A DNA stretch of 38,162 nt from Eshraghiella sp964441705 (GTDB lineage: Bacteria; Bacillota; Clostridia; Lachnospirales; Lachnospiraceae), in assembly GCA_964441705.1 (NCBI GenBank), contig CAYTWF010000027.1, forward strand, positions 1-38,162. Direction: 5' to 3'. Of this stretch, positions 26,945 through 35,367 are shown in pieces. A program made the translations under genes and the position numbers. Each line of letters starts with the position of its first letter. The stretch's first letter is position 1. Below the pieces are notes generated by a model. The model was not told the DNA's origin. It did no database searches and was given only the letters and a program-made list of their open reading frames with translations.

Positions 26945-27298
26945 CTATGTAATATGTTCATTTATCTCAAGGCTCGTAATAAGTGCATTATTCACCCTGT
27001 TGATTATCTCACTGTCAAGGTGGCATACCTTGTCTTTTAGTCTTGCCTTATCTATCGTCCTCAGCTGTTCCAGAAGAATAACTGAATCCTTTATCATATC
27101 GTATTTATTAGAATCTATTTCAACATGTGTGGGAAGCTTTGCCTTGTTCATTTTGCTGGTAATTGCCGCGCATATGACTGTAGGGCTGTGTCTGTTGCCA
27201 GTATCGTTCTGTACAATAAGTACCGGCCGTACTCCACCCTGTTCTGAACCCACAACAGGTCTTAAATCTGCGTAAAATATATCTCCTCTTCTAATCAT
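26945..27298 (-). CDS. mazF: MazF/NdoA-type endoribonuclease toxin
   Basis: A 117-residue PemK/MazF protein closely resembling Bacillus NdoA (EndoA): it has RRGDIFYADL, VVGSEQGGVRPVLIVQND, a conserved ICAAITS, PTHVEI and DSVILLEQLRTID. These enzymes cut RNA at short sequence motifs. The start ATG 27298 fits the family N-terminus; GTG 27301 just before it is possible. The frame continues upstream to 27367, but that part does not match the family. In Bacillus the order is alr-ndoAI-ndoA; here only 78 bases separate alr from mazF, too few for an antitoxin gene. An inverted repeat in that gap could mask the ribosome binding site. Confidence 0.93.
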   Translation of the reverse strand: MIRRGDIFYADLRPVVGSEQGGVRPVLIVQNDTGNRHSPTVICAAITSKMNKAKLPTHVEIDSNKYDMIKDSVILLEQLRTIDKARLKDKVCHLDSEIINRVNNALITSLEINEHIT

Positions 27299-27305
27299 CA
27301 CGATA

Positions 27306-27361
27306 AAACACACTCCGTTGTTAAATGATATTGTCATTATTCCCAGCTTATATGTGTGTTT
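27306..27361 (-). promoter_or_regulatory. Inverted repeat across the mazF leader
   Basis: AAACACAC (27306-27313 on the plus strand) and GTGTGTTT (27354-27361) are perfect 8-bp inverted repeats about 40 bases apart; with one bulged base the pairing extends to about 10. In the minus-strand mRNA the downstream arm lies between the GGAG binding site and the mazF start codon, so pairing would hide the initiation region. This is a candidate translational switch, not a proven one. Confidence 0.4.
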
Positions 27362-27376
27362 ATACAAAATCTGAAG

Positions 27377-28498
27377 TTATTTTACATATTTTCTTTCAAC
27401 TCTCTCAGAAATATCGCATACGAATTCGTAATTAAATCTTCCTGAAAGCTCTGCCAGCTCCTCAACAGTAATTGTCTGTCCACCATCGCTGCCTACAATA
27501 GTTACAACATCCTCAACCCTGACATCATCGATTTCTGTTACGTCAACCATCATCTGGTCCATACATACTCTCCCAATTACAGGTGCCTTCTGTCCATGTA
27601 TCAGGACATAGCCCTTTGAGGAAAGGGAACGTGGATATCCGTCAGCATAGCCTATTGCTATTGTAGCAACCCTGGTTGGTCTGTCAGTAACAAAGGTTCT
27701 GCCATAGCTTACTCCTTCTCCAGCCGGAAGCTCCTTAACAAAAATAACATGACTTTTAATCTCCATGGCAGGATAGTATTTCATTGATGAATCAACCTGG
27801 TCTGACGGTCTTAGTCCATAGAGAATAATTCCTTCTCTTACCATATCCAGCTTCATCTGTGGCAAATCTATAATTGCCGCGCTGTTGGCACAGTGTCTGA
27901 TTGCATAGGTTATTCCCCTTTTCTCAAGGCTGTTAACGACCTCCATGAACAGCTCATACTGTTTATGGGAAAATGTCTTGTCAGCTTCATCGGCTGTGGC
28001 AAAATGCATGAAAATTCCTTCACAGTCCAGTCCCTTCATGGCATGAATCTCTTCTAATTCTCTCACAGTTTCCTCATTAGCCGGAAAACCGATTCTGTTC
28101 ATTCCTGTGTTAATTTTGATATGACATCTTGCTGTTTTACCAATTCTCATGGCACAGGCATCGACCTCACTGGCCATCTCCTTAGAGAGCAGCGCAAAGG
28201 TAATATTATTATTAATTACAGTCTCGTATTCTGCCTTACATACATATCCAAGAATAAGAATAAGATTATTGATTCCACTTTTACGGAGCGTAAGTGCCTC
28301 CTTAACTGTTGCAACTGCAAAGCCATACACTCTTCCTTTAATTGCATTGGCCACCTCAATTGCCCCATGTCCATATGCATTGGCCTTAACGATAGCCATT
28401 ATTCTGGTATCAGCTCCAACTCTTTTCTGCGCCTCTTCAATGTTCTTATATATTGCATCAAGGTGAATTACTGAATAAGTTCTTGTAAATTCTTCCAT
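27377..28498 (-). CDS. alr: Alanine racemase
   Basis: A 373-residue fold-type III PLP enzyme that makes D-alanine for peptidoglycan. The cofactor Lys38 lies in AIVKANAYGHG, and the second catalytic base Tyr265 lies in GEGVSYGRTF; INTGMNRIGF and RVCMDQMMVDVT are also typical. It sits 21 bases downstream of nnr and upstream of mazF, matching the conserved nnr-alr-mazF order of many clostridia. No sign of truncation. Confidence 0.97.
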   Translation of the reverse strand: MEEFTRTYSVIHLDAIYKNIEEAQKRVGADTRIMAIVKANAYGHGAIEVANAIKGRVYGFAVATVKEALTLRKSGINNLILILGYVCKAEYETVINNNITFALLSKEMASEVDACAMRIGKTARCHIKINTGMNRIGFPANEETVRELEEIHAMKGLDCEGIFMHFATADEADKTFSHKQYELFMEVVNSLEKRGITYAIRHCANSAAIIDLPQMKLDMVREGIILYGLRPSDQVDSSMKYYPAMEIKSHVIFVKELPAGEGVSYGRTFVTDRPTRVATIAIGYADGYPRSLSSKGYVLIHGQKAPVIGRVCMDQMMVDVTEIDDVRVEDVVTIVGSDGGQTITVEELAELSGRFNYEFVCDISERVERKYVK

Positions 28499-28519
28499 AT
28501 CTGACCTCTTCCAAGTATT

Positions 28520-30013
28520 CTATATATTCTTCATAACCATCCCAACAGACATCAGCATATCTGTTGGAAGCATACTATGGGCACTTATACCTGTACATGC
28601 CCTTACTCCTGCAAGTCCGTGTACATATACACCCATTGCAGCAGCTGAGAACGGCTCAAGCTTAAGGCAGAGCATTCCTCCAATAATTCCGGTTAAAATA
28701 TCCCCTGAACCACCCTTAGCCATTCCGGGGCCTCCTGAATTATTAACATAACGTCTCCCATTGGGCTCTGCAATTACCGTAACTGCGTCCTTTACTGTGC
28801 ATATTACATTATGCTCATCAGCAAAGCTTACTGCCATATCCAGTATATTGCTTTTAATCTCCGCCACATTATGTCCCGTCAGTCTTGCCATCTCACCTAT
28901 ATGTGGTGTAATTATAACAGCCGAATGGCTTCTTTTCAATATTGAAGTGTCCTCACTTATAATATTAAGGCCATCTGCATCAACAATCACAGGTACGTCT
29001 GCATTACTAATTATATACTCAACAAGCTCTTTTGCAATATCACTTTGTGAAAGTCCCGGTCCAACAATTATTACATCTGCATATTCAAGCCGTTTACTAA
29101 GCTTATCAATACCATCCTCAGCTGTATAACCGGTTACGATTGCCTCCGGAAGCAGAGTTCTTATAACTCCTGCATTATTCTCTGATGTGAATATCTCAAC
29201 AATTCCGGCTCCACTTCGCAGAGCCGCCGCACCACTCATATATGCTGCTCCACTCATCTGCACACTTCCGGCCACAACAAGTATTCTGCCATAGGTTCCC
29301 TTATTGGCCGTAGTAATTCTTGGAGGAATGCGCTTAATATCCTCCGGGGTAAAATACATTGCCGGATTCATGCTTCTTATCGCCTCTGGACAGAAACCAA
29401 TATCCGCTACAACAGTCTCTCCGGCGTATTCCTTGCCTGGGTACAGCATCATACCAAGCTTATTATACCCAAAGGTAACCGTAGCCGACGCATTTACCGC
29501 CACCCCCATTACATGACCGGATGAAGCGTTAATTCCACTTGGAATATCAACACTTATTACTGTTCTGTGAAGACCATTAACAGTTTCGACAAGCTGTGCA
29601 AGCCTTCCCTCAATGTCTCTGGTCAGACCCGTTCCCAAAAGAGCATCTATTATAATATCATATTCATTAATTCTTACATCGTTACTTACACTAAGTCCTG
29701 AACGAACAGCAATATCCTTCTGTCTTGTAAATTCCTCTGTAGCATGGCTTACGTCACCGGCAATAATTATATCCACCGGCATTCCCTGCCATGACAGGAT
29801 TCTTGCCGCAGCCACTCCATCAGCACCATTATTGCCACAGCCACATAGTGCTGCAATTCTTACATTTCCACCCAGTGCTACTGCATATTCTGCTGTCTTC
29901 TGGGCAACCGCTAAAGCTGCCCTCTCCATAAGAACCATGGAGGGAACTCCTATCTGTTCTATTGTATAACGGTCCACCTCACGTGACATCTGTGAATCTA
30001 AAAGATATTTCAT
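28520..30013 (-). CDS. nnr: Bifunctional NAD(P)H-hydrate epimerase / ADP-dependent dehydratase
   Basis: A 497-residue two-domain repair enzyme. The N-terminal YjeF_N epimerase (about 1-210) has CGCGNNGADGVAAARIL and VDIPSGINASSG. The C-terminal ribokinase-like dehydratase (about 225-497) has VGPGLSQSD, VDADGLN and NSGGPGMAKGGSGDILTG. Together they turn damaged NADHX/NADPHX back to NAD(P)H. The start ATG 30013 has GGAGAGGTG just before it; the upstream in-frame ATG 30031 lacks a binding site. Being in an operon headed by the NADH-sensing repressor Rex fits a role in NAD(H) homeostasis. Confidence 0.95.
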   Translation of the reverse strand: MKYLLDSQMSREVDRYTIEQIGVPSMVLMERAALAVAQKTAEYAVALGGNVRIAALCGCGNNGADGVAAARILSWQGMPVDIIIAGDVSHATEEFTRQKDIAVRSGLSVSNDVRINEYDIIIDALLGTGLTRDIEGRLAQLVETVNGLHRTVISVDIPSGINASSGHVMGVAVNASATVTFGYNKLGMMLYPGKEYAGETVVADIGFCPEAIRSMNPAMYFTPEDIKRIPPRITTANKGTYGRILVVAGSVQMSGAAYMSGAAALRSGAGIVEIFTSENNAGVIRTLLPEAIVTGYTAEDGIDKLSKRLEYADVIIVGPGLSQSDIAKELVEYIISNADVPVIVDADGLNIISEDTSILKRSHSAVIITPHIGEMARLTGHNVAEIKSNILDMAVSFADEHNVICTVKDAVTVIAEPNGRRYVNNSGGPGMAKGGSGDILTGIIGGMLCLKLEPFSAAAMGVYVHGLAGVRACTGISAHSMLPTDMLMSVGMVMKNI

Positions 30014-30066
30014 ACTGCACCTCTCCTGCATAATGGAATAACCGGAGCAGCCCTGCTGTCCGGTTA

Positions 30067-30681
30067 TTAGTTGTTCTTCTTGTCTGAGCCGGTCTTTGCG
30101 TCAAAGACTTCCATCATATCAGGTCCAAGAAGGTCATGCATATACGAATATATCTCCGTATTCTTTGTCTCCTTGTCCTGTTTAATGAGAATCTTTTTCT
30201 TAAGTTCAATTCTCATCTCGTTAATCCATTTGCCAAGCAGCTGAATATCATCATAATTGTCATGTATCCTATGATAACATTCATCGACTCCCTCCAGCAC
30301 AAGCTCAATATTCGCTGTTCTAATAAGCTCCGGAATATCTGCTTCCTCCTGTTCAAGAGTCTCTACCTTATCCTTAGCCTCCAGCACCAGCTTCTGATTA
30401 CGATTCATTATCTTCTGTCTCTTGGCATCTGATATGTCCGTATTCTCAGCATTATCAATAATCTCCTTCATAAGCTTATTCTTAATCTTCTTAACAGCCT
30501 TAATATCATTATTAATCTGTCCCTGCCTCTTAAGCAGTTCATTAAGCTTCTTCTCCAGAGCTCTTATGCTGCTGCTTTTCTCCTCCTCAGGAAAAAGCCT
30601 GTACCATCTCTCATCCAGTGTAACTATAGGAAGGTGCTTATATGCAACGTTTTTCTTGACGTCATCAATAGTAAGTGCCAT
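30067..30681 (-). CDS. Conserved coiled-coil protein of unknown function
   Basis: A 204-residue soluble protein, highly charged and mostly helical. A strong coiled-coil tendency covers about residues 35-115 (repeated Leu/Ile spacing in IRALEKKLNELLKRQGQI and VETLEQEEADIPEL). It has no signal peptide, membrane helix or recognisable catalytic motif. The start ATG 30681 follows AAGGAGG. Its place between rex and nnr suggests a conserved cytoplasmic role, but I do not recognise a family and do not assign one. Confidence 0.8.
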   Translation of the reverse strand: MALTIDDVKKNVAYKHLPIVTLDERWYRLFPEEEKSSSIRALEKKLNELLKRQGQINNDIKAVKKIKNKLMKEIIDNAENTDISDAKRQKIMNRNQKLVLEAKDKVETLEQEEADIPELIRTANIELVLEGVDECYHRIHDNYDDIQLLGKWINEMRIELKKKILIKQDKETKNTEIYSYMHDLLGPDMMEVFDAKTGSDKKNN

Positions 30682-30699
30682 AAAACCCTCCTTAGGCTG

Positions 30700-31329
30700 T
30701 CAGCCCAGTCTCGTAATGTTATAAGACAATGTCATGAGACTCTCTGAAAGATGTACGTTCTCAACAACAACATTTTCCGGAACATTCAAATCCATATGTG
30801 CAAAATTCCATATTCCCTTGATTCCAGCCTCAACAGCTGTCTGCACTACCTCTGTAGCACTTGTCTTAGGAATGGTAAGAGCCATTATCTCTATATCATT
30901 ATCCTTAATAAAGCCTGCAAGCTCTGCCATTGGCATAACTGCGCCGCCTCTGAAATCTCTTCCAATTACATCTGGGTTGTTGTCAAACATACCCTTAACA
31001 ACAAAGCCTCTCTTCTCAAAATTAGCATAATTGGCAAGCGCTCTTCCAAGATTACCTGCGCCCACAATTATTATACTATGTACCTTATCTATTCCAAGAA
31101 TCTTAGCGATTTCATCATGAAGATACGCTACATTGTAGCCATATCCCTGCTGACCAAAACCTCCAAAGTTATTAAGATCCTGACGTATCTGTGAAGCAGT
31201 TACATTCATCCTTAAACTAAGATCGTTAGAAGATATTCTCTCGACACCATTATCCAGCAGTTCCTCCAGGTATCTGTAATATCTTGGAAGTCTTTTAATA
31301 ACTGCCATTGAAATGTCATTACCGTCCAT
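30700..31329 (-). CDS. rex: Redox-sensing transcriptional repressor Rex
   Basis: A 209-residue repressor with an N-terminal winged helix (about 1-80, RLPRYYRYLEEL at its start), a Rossmann NADH-binding core with VGAGNLGRALANY, and the C-terminal swapped helix. Rex binds DNA when NADH is low relative to NAD+ and lets go when NADH rises, controlling fermentation and NADH-reoxidation genes. AGGAGG precedes ATG 31329. A close match to the Rex operator lies between its promoter and start codon, suggesting autoregulation. It heads the long leftward operon. Confidence 0.97.
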   Translation of the reverse strand: MDGNDISMAVIKRLPRYYRYLEELLDNGVERISSNDLSLRMNVTASQIRQDLNNFGGFGQQGYGYNVAYLHDEIAKILGIDKVHSIIIVGAGNLGRALANYANFEKRGFVVKGMFDNNPDVIGRDFRGGAVMPMAELAGFIKDNDIEIMALTIPKTSATEVVQTAVEAGIKGIWNFAHMDLNVPENVVVENVHLSESLMTLSYNITRLG

Positions 31330-31349
31330 TATTGGTTCCTCCTAAACTT

Positions 31350-31367
31350 TTCTTAACCCCTTTACAA
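31350..31367 (-). promoter_or_regulatory. Rex operator upstream of rex
   Basis: TTCTTAACCCCTTTACAA matches the clostridial Rex consensus TTGTTAA-N4-TTAACAA at 12 of 14 defined positions. It lies about 10 bases after the -10 element and about 20 bases before the rex start, where a bound repressor would block early transcription. Confidence 0.65.
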
Positions 31368-31376
31368 ACTATGTTA

Positions 31377-31405
31377 ATTTTATCAGTATGTTAAGAAAAT
31401 GTCAA
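31377..31405 (-). promoter_or_regulatory. Strong predicted promoter of rex operon
   Basis: On the minus strand a perfect TTGACA (31405-31400) and TAAAAT (31382-31377) are 17 bases apart. The -35 begins only six bases past the stop codon of the hybrid kinase, and no terminator separates the two, so rex may also receive read-through. Confidence 0.75.
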
Positions 31406-31411
31406 TCAATA

Positions 31412-33670
31412 TCAGGACTTTGGATTGCTGATTGTCGCAAGCAGTCTTGCCAGCTTATCCACCTCAACAGGTTTGGCAAGATGCCCATTCATACCACATT
31501 CCATACAGTGTGAAATATCCTCTGCAAAGGTATCCGCAGTCATTGCATACACAGGAACTGACGCCTTGATAACATCCGTCAGCCTTCTGATAGCCTTAGT
31601 TGCATCGTAACCATTCATAACAGGCATTTGTACATCCATAAGAACAAGGTCATATGGCATATTATCCATAATACAGTCCACAGCCTTTTGTCCATTATCA
31701 ACTCTGTCTGCGTGGATATTATATAGAGACAGCAGCTTATCCAGCACCTTCCAGTTAACATTATTATCCTCTACTACCAGCACCCGCAAACTGGAACTGA
31801 TGTTTCCTATTGCCCCAGTCTTTTTATACCTCTCTGTCGTTACATCAATATCCGGCTCCTTTGCAGCAGGAAGCTCCAGTGTCACCGTAAATACAGAACC
31901 CTTATCCAGCTGTGATTTCACATCAATTGTTCCACCCATCATGTCCACAAGCTGCTTGGATATTGACATTCCAAGCCCGGTTCCCTGTGTTGTATTAACT
32001 CTGGTATCAATTGCGCGTGAAAATCTGTCAAAAATATTATTAAGGAACTCAGGTGACATTCCTATTCCCGTATCCTGGACAGTATAAATATATCTTGCCA
32101 CTCCTTCCTTACCTGTGTCAGTATCCTCCAGAAGTGTTACTTTGATACTTCCGCCCTCATTAGTATACTTAATAGCATTGGACATAATATTCATATATAT
32201 CTGATTAATTCTAAGCTCATCTGCGTATACATAGCTATGTCTTACCTGACTCATATTCAATTCAAAGTGAAACCTTTTCTCGTTAATCTGCGGCTGTACT
32301 ATCTCCACCATTCGTGTAACGGATTCCGTAATGGAAAATACCTCCGGTGATAACGCAACTATCCCATTTTCAATCTTTGAAATATCAAGTATATCATTAA
32401 TCAATGTAAGCAGATGATTGCCTGAAAGCTTAATTGTCTTAATGCAGTCCCTTAATACATCAATATCAGCAGCCCCCTGATTAAGATTTCTCTCAGCAAT
32501 AACAGTCATTCCAATTATTGCATTCATAGGTGTTCTTATATCATGTGACATAGAAGAAAGGAATTGGGATTTAGCTATGTTGGCTGCCTGTGCCTCCTTA
32601 GTTCTGTGTCTTAGCTGTCTGTTAATCATCAGTACAAATACAATATCTACAATAAAAAGTATTGCAAAAAAGCTTGCAAAAATAATAAAATAGAATCCAT
32701 AATTATATGCATTGTGAAAGGATTTAAGCGGCACCATGCTAAGTACATGCCAGTCGCTGTTCTGAACCGGTACAATTGTATAGGCGCAGTCCTGTCCTTT
32801 ATTATTCTGATAATACACTACCTCCGAATAATCTTCTGTGTGCAGGTTATCCAGAAAAGTCTGCTTATCCTTCTCCCCAAAGCTTTGATTGTACAGTCCT
32901 ATATAATCTAATATATTGGTTCCCTGAAAATATCCATTGGAAATAACATAATTTCCCTGATTGTCAATAATAATGTTGGAGAAATCAAAAAGATTAAATG
33001 TATTAATATCATTATTGCTGGAAATCAGATAGTTAATGTAATCACTCTTTATCAGAAGCATCAGCGTCTGATATTTGCAGCCATCCTCCTGACTGTCATC
33101 TCGTATTCTAACCGGTGCCGTAACAGCAAAGGATTTATCCAAGCTGGGAGACGGGTCAGTAAATTCACTGGTGCAGGTTATTATACCCATTTTAGTCTCT
33201 GATGCCGCAGTAAATATTCTTGAAAGCTCTGCATAGCTTTGCCTCCTGTAGGTAAAGCTGTAATTATGCTCATTTCCAAGCGTAACAGCATTAAAGCCCT
33301 GCGCAGTCCCCACACCATCATTAAGACTTCCCTCTACAAGCTGCCATGAATAATTTTCACTGCTATTCTGATTACAGAGAATATCAAAATATTCCTCAAC
33401 CTCATAAGCTGTCATTCCCAAGTCATTATAGCTGCTTATATATTCTGCATTTCTGGCAACCTCCTGCGTATGATGAAATATTTCCAGTTCAATTTTATTA
33501 GCTGATGCGTTAGTAAGTGTTTTGACATTCTCAACGTTTTGTGAAAATGAAGCACTCTGAGCACCCTTAAAAGAAAAAATAACTGATAAAATAACACACG
33601 CCACCAAAACGGTATTTAAAAATGCCGCCAGTGCTATTACAACCTTTTTTTCCCTATTGTCTGCCTGCAT
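31412..33670 (-). CDS. Hybrid sensor histidine kinase with C-terminal receiver
   Basis: A 752-residue protein with membrane helices at about 9-33 and 325-350 flanking an extracellular dCache-like sensor region of about 290 residues. Next come a HisKA domain with His376 in MSHDIRTPMN, an ATPase domain (QDTGIGM, GTGLGMSISKQL) and a receiver with phospho-acceptor Asp679 in VLMDVQMPVMNG. There is no DNA-binding output or separate Hpt domain. ATG 33670 is chosen because GGTGGAG precedes it; the frame is open 15 codons further up, inside the previous gene. The start is one base after the stop of the solute-binding lipoprotein, so the two are coupled and probably form one sensing unit. The output partner must be elsewhere. 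Confidence 0.92.
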   Translation of the reverse strand: MQADNREKKVVIALAAFLNTVLVACVILSVIFSFKGAQSASFSQNVENVKTLTNASANKIELEIFHHTQEVARNAEYISSYNDLGMTAYEVEEYFDILCNQNSSENYSWQLVEGSLNDGVGTAQGFNAVTLGNEHNYSFTYRRQSYAELSRIFTAASETKMGIITCTSEFTDPSPSLDKSFAVTAPVRIRDDSQEDGCKYQTLMLLIKSDYINYLISSNNDINTFNLFDFSNIIIDNQGNYVISNGYFQGTNILDYIGLYNQSFGEKDKQTFLDNLHTEDYSEVVYYQNNKGQDCAYTIVPVQNSDWHVLSMVPLKSFHNAYNYGFYFIIFASFFAILFIVDIVFVLMINRQLRHRTKEAQAANIAKSQFLSSMSHDIRTPMNAIIGMTVIAERNLNQGAADIDVLRDCIKTIKLSGNHLLTLINDILDISKIENGIVALSPEVFSITESVTRMVEIVQPQINEKRFHFELNMSQVRHSYVYADELRINQIYMNIMSNAIKYTNEGGSIKVTLLEDTDTGKEGVARYIYTVQDTGIGMSPEFLNNIFDRFSRAIDTRVNTTQGTGLGMSISKQLVDMMGGTIDVKSQLDKGSVFTVTLELPAAKEPDIDVTTERYKKTGAIGNISSSLRVLVVEDNNVNWKVLDKLLSLYNIHADRVDNGQKAVDCIMDNMPYDLVLMDVQMPVMNGYDATKAIRRLTDVIKASVPVYAMTADTFAEDISHCMECGMNGHLAKPVEVDKLARLLATISNPKS

Positions 33671-33671
33671 C

Positions 33672-35240
33672 TTACTCCACCCTGTATTTTGCAAATTCAC
33701 CTTCCATAAAATCAAGATAGTAATCTAATGTACAGAAAGCATATCCCTTCTTAACAGTATCCTCTTCCCCAACGTATTCCTTATACACAACAGTCTCTCC
33801 ATTGCCCATATACAGGAATTCTCTTCCGTCCTCGTCTGTCTCATACTGTATATTGCCGTCTGCATCCTTATTCAGGTTAACCATATACTTCTGTGCACTG
33901 GATTTCAAAACAGTCTTAAGGGTATTAGCAATTGGAGAAAATCCATTATATTCGTCTGAAAATTTTATCTGTCCACATAAAGTAACATCGGTATCAACAT
34001 CTACATCATATTTATCAGCTACATATTCAAGTGCATCTGACACGTTTGGAATGATAGCAGCTTCTTCAGCATAGGTACGGTTATTCTTGCTGTTGAAAAT
34101 AAAATTAACAAATTCTCTTTCCCATATAAGATTATCACTGTTCTTATTAATACATATTCCGTAATACGGTGTTATATATACCGGACTATTGGTTCCCTCG
34201 TCATTAAGAGGTGAGCAAATAAACTCTATTTCAGTATCCAGCTTGTATTCATTAATAAGGTCACGGATAATAGTCTCTGTTGAACTGATATAAGGCAGAA
34301 AAGCAGCATACCCACAGTTATTCTCCGGCTTAATTATATCTAGGGTATCAGGGTCCGTCTTAAGTCCAAGAAAGCTTTCCACCTGTCCAAGCTCATTGGT
34401 TGTAGCAAAATATCCCATTTCCTCCACAGCCTTGTAATCAAAATATCTGTTGGATGCCAAATCATACAGCTTACGAATTGTATCTTCAAATTCACTGCTT
34501 ACTCCGCTTACAGCATTCTTCATATCCTCAAGGGCAGCCTCATTATGTACAATGCGATTGGCCGCCGGAGCTATTCCAAGTCCGTATGCAGCTGTATCTC
34601 CGCCACCCTGAATAGGTATATATCCGTTCTCCTTAAGCACCTTGCAGCATTCAATAAATTCTGTATAATTAGACGGTACAGACAGTCCATACTGTTTAAG
34701 AAGTGTTACATTTACAAATACACCTCTTGTCTCGCCACCCAATGGATAACAGTACTGATATGTCACTGTTTCTCCGTCCTCATTAACCCTTACATGGCGG
34801 AAATTGTTAGATATATCAGGTGTTGTTCCTGAGAAATCAATCTCGTCATCCTCGTAAAAATTATAAAAATAATCCTCTGTACAGGTTCCGTCCGCTACCT
34901 TCTCTCCTGTATCCTCATCCTCTGTTGTATAATCAGTGTAGGCAACATCCTTCTGAAGAATAATGTCAACAGAATTATTCTTAAACAGCCCCACTGCATT
35001 AGTATCGTAATCCTCTACATACTTAAGCTGTATCGTCACATTAGGATATCTCGTTGTAAATTCATTAGCTATAGTATTAAGTGCCTTATTAGTCTCATAT
35101 GGAATAGCAATGGTTAATGTAACCGCTTTATCCTTATCAAGACCTGAAATAGCAGAATAATTGTCCTTCTCTTTATTCTTACAGCCTCCCAATGCCAGTA
35201 CAACTACAATACACATTAAAAATGTCAATATTTTTCTCAA
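33672..35240 (-). CDS. Solute-binding lipoprotein paired with the hybrid kinase
   Basis: A 522-residue protein with a lipoprotein signal (MRKILTFLMCIVVVLALGGC, lipidated Cys20), followed by a family 1 type ABC solute-binding fold (VTLTIAIPYET, FTTRYPNVTIQLKYVEDYD, then YPLGGETRGVFVN). It is larger than usual, with an acidic insert around residues 105-150. The start is TTG 35240, with GGAGGG six bases upstream; the frame extends further but without a binding site. No permease genes are next to it; instead it directly precedes the hybrid kinase, so it more likely presents a ligand to the kinase than feeds a transporter. Confidence 0.85.
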   Translation of the reverse strand: MRKILTFLMCIVVVLALGGCKNKEKDNYSAISGLDKDKAVTLTIAIPYETNKALNTIANEFTTRYPNVTIQLKYVEDYDTNAVGLFKNNSVDIILQKDVAYTDYTTEDEDTGEKVADGTCTEDYFYNFYEDDEIDFSGTTPDISNNFRHVRVNEDGETVTYQYCYPLGGETRGVFVNVTLLKQYGLSVPSNYTEFIECCKVLKENGYIPIQGGGDTAAYGLGIAPAANRIVHNEAALEDMKNAVSGVSSEFEDTIRKLYDLASNRYFDYKAVEEMGYFATTNELGQVESFLGLKTDPDTLDIIKPENNCGYAAFLPYISSTETIIRDLINEYKLDTEIEFICSPLNDEGTNSPVYITPYYGICINKNSDNLIWEREFVNFIFNSKNNRTYAEEAAIIPNVSDALEYVADKYDVDVDTDVTLCGQIKFSDEYNGFSPIANTLKTVLKSSAQKYMVNLNKDADGNIQYETDEDGREFLYMGNGETVVYKEYVGEEDTVKKGYAFCTLDYYLDFMEGEFAKYRVE

Positions 35241-35299
35241 TATTATCCCTCCATAAATATGGTTCCCCTGATAAATTGCACGCACAACATGTTACCTAA

Positions 35300-35308
35300 A
35301 CTATAACA
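35300..35308 (-). promoter_or_regulatory. Possible extended -10 promoter of the lipoprotein-kinase pair
   Basis: TG-T-TATAGT on the minus strand (35308-35300) is an extended -10 element about 60 bases before the lipoprotein start. No good -35 is visible; the expected position falls in the terminator T-run of the upstream ABC operon. Confidence 0.35.
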
Positions 35309-35317
35309 TCAAAACTC

Positions 35318-35359
35318 AAAAAAATAAACCCTCTAAAGTTACAAACTTTAAAGGGTTTA
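35318..35359 (-). terminator. Strong rho-independent terminator of the ABC operon
   Basis: Arms TAAACCCT-C-TAAAGTT (35325-35340) and AACTTTA-A-AGGGTTTA (35344-35359) form 15 base pairs with one C-A mismatch and a three-base loop. On the minus strand they are followed by a short A/T run containing seven T. It lies eight bases past the permease stop. Confidence 0.92.
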
Positions 35360-35367
35360 TATTCATA

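Noticed and set aside
27299..27376. Antitoxin gene between alr and mazF
   Set aside because: The gap is only 78 bases and no frame in it could encode a ribbon-helix-helix protein; the upstream extension of the mazF frame does not match a known N-terminus.
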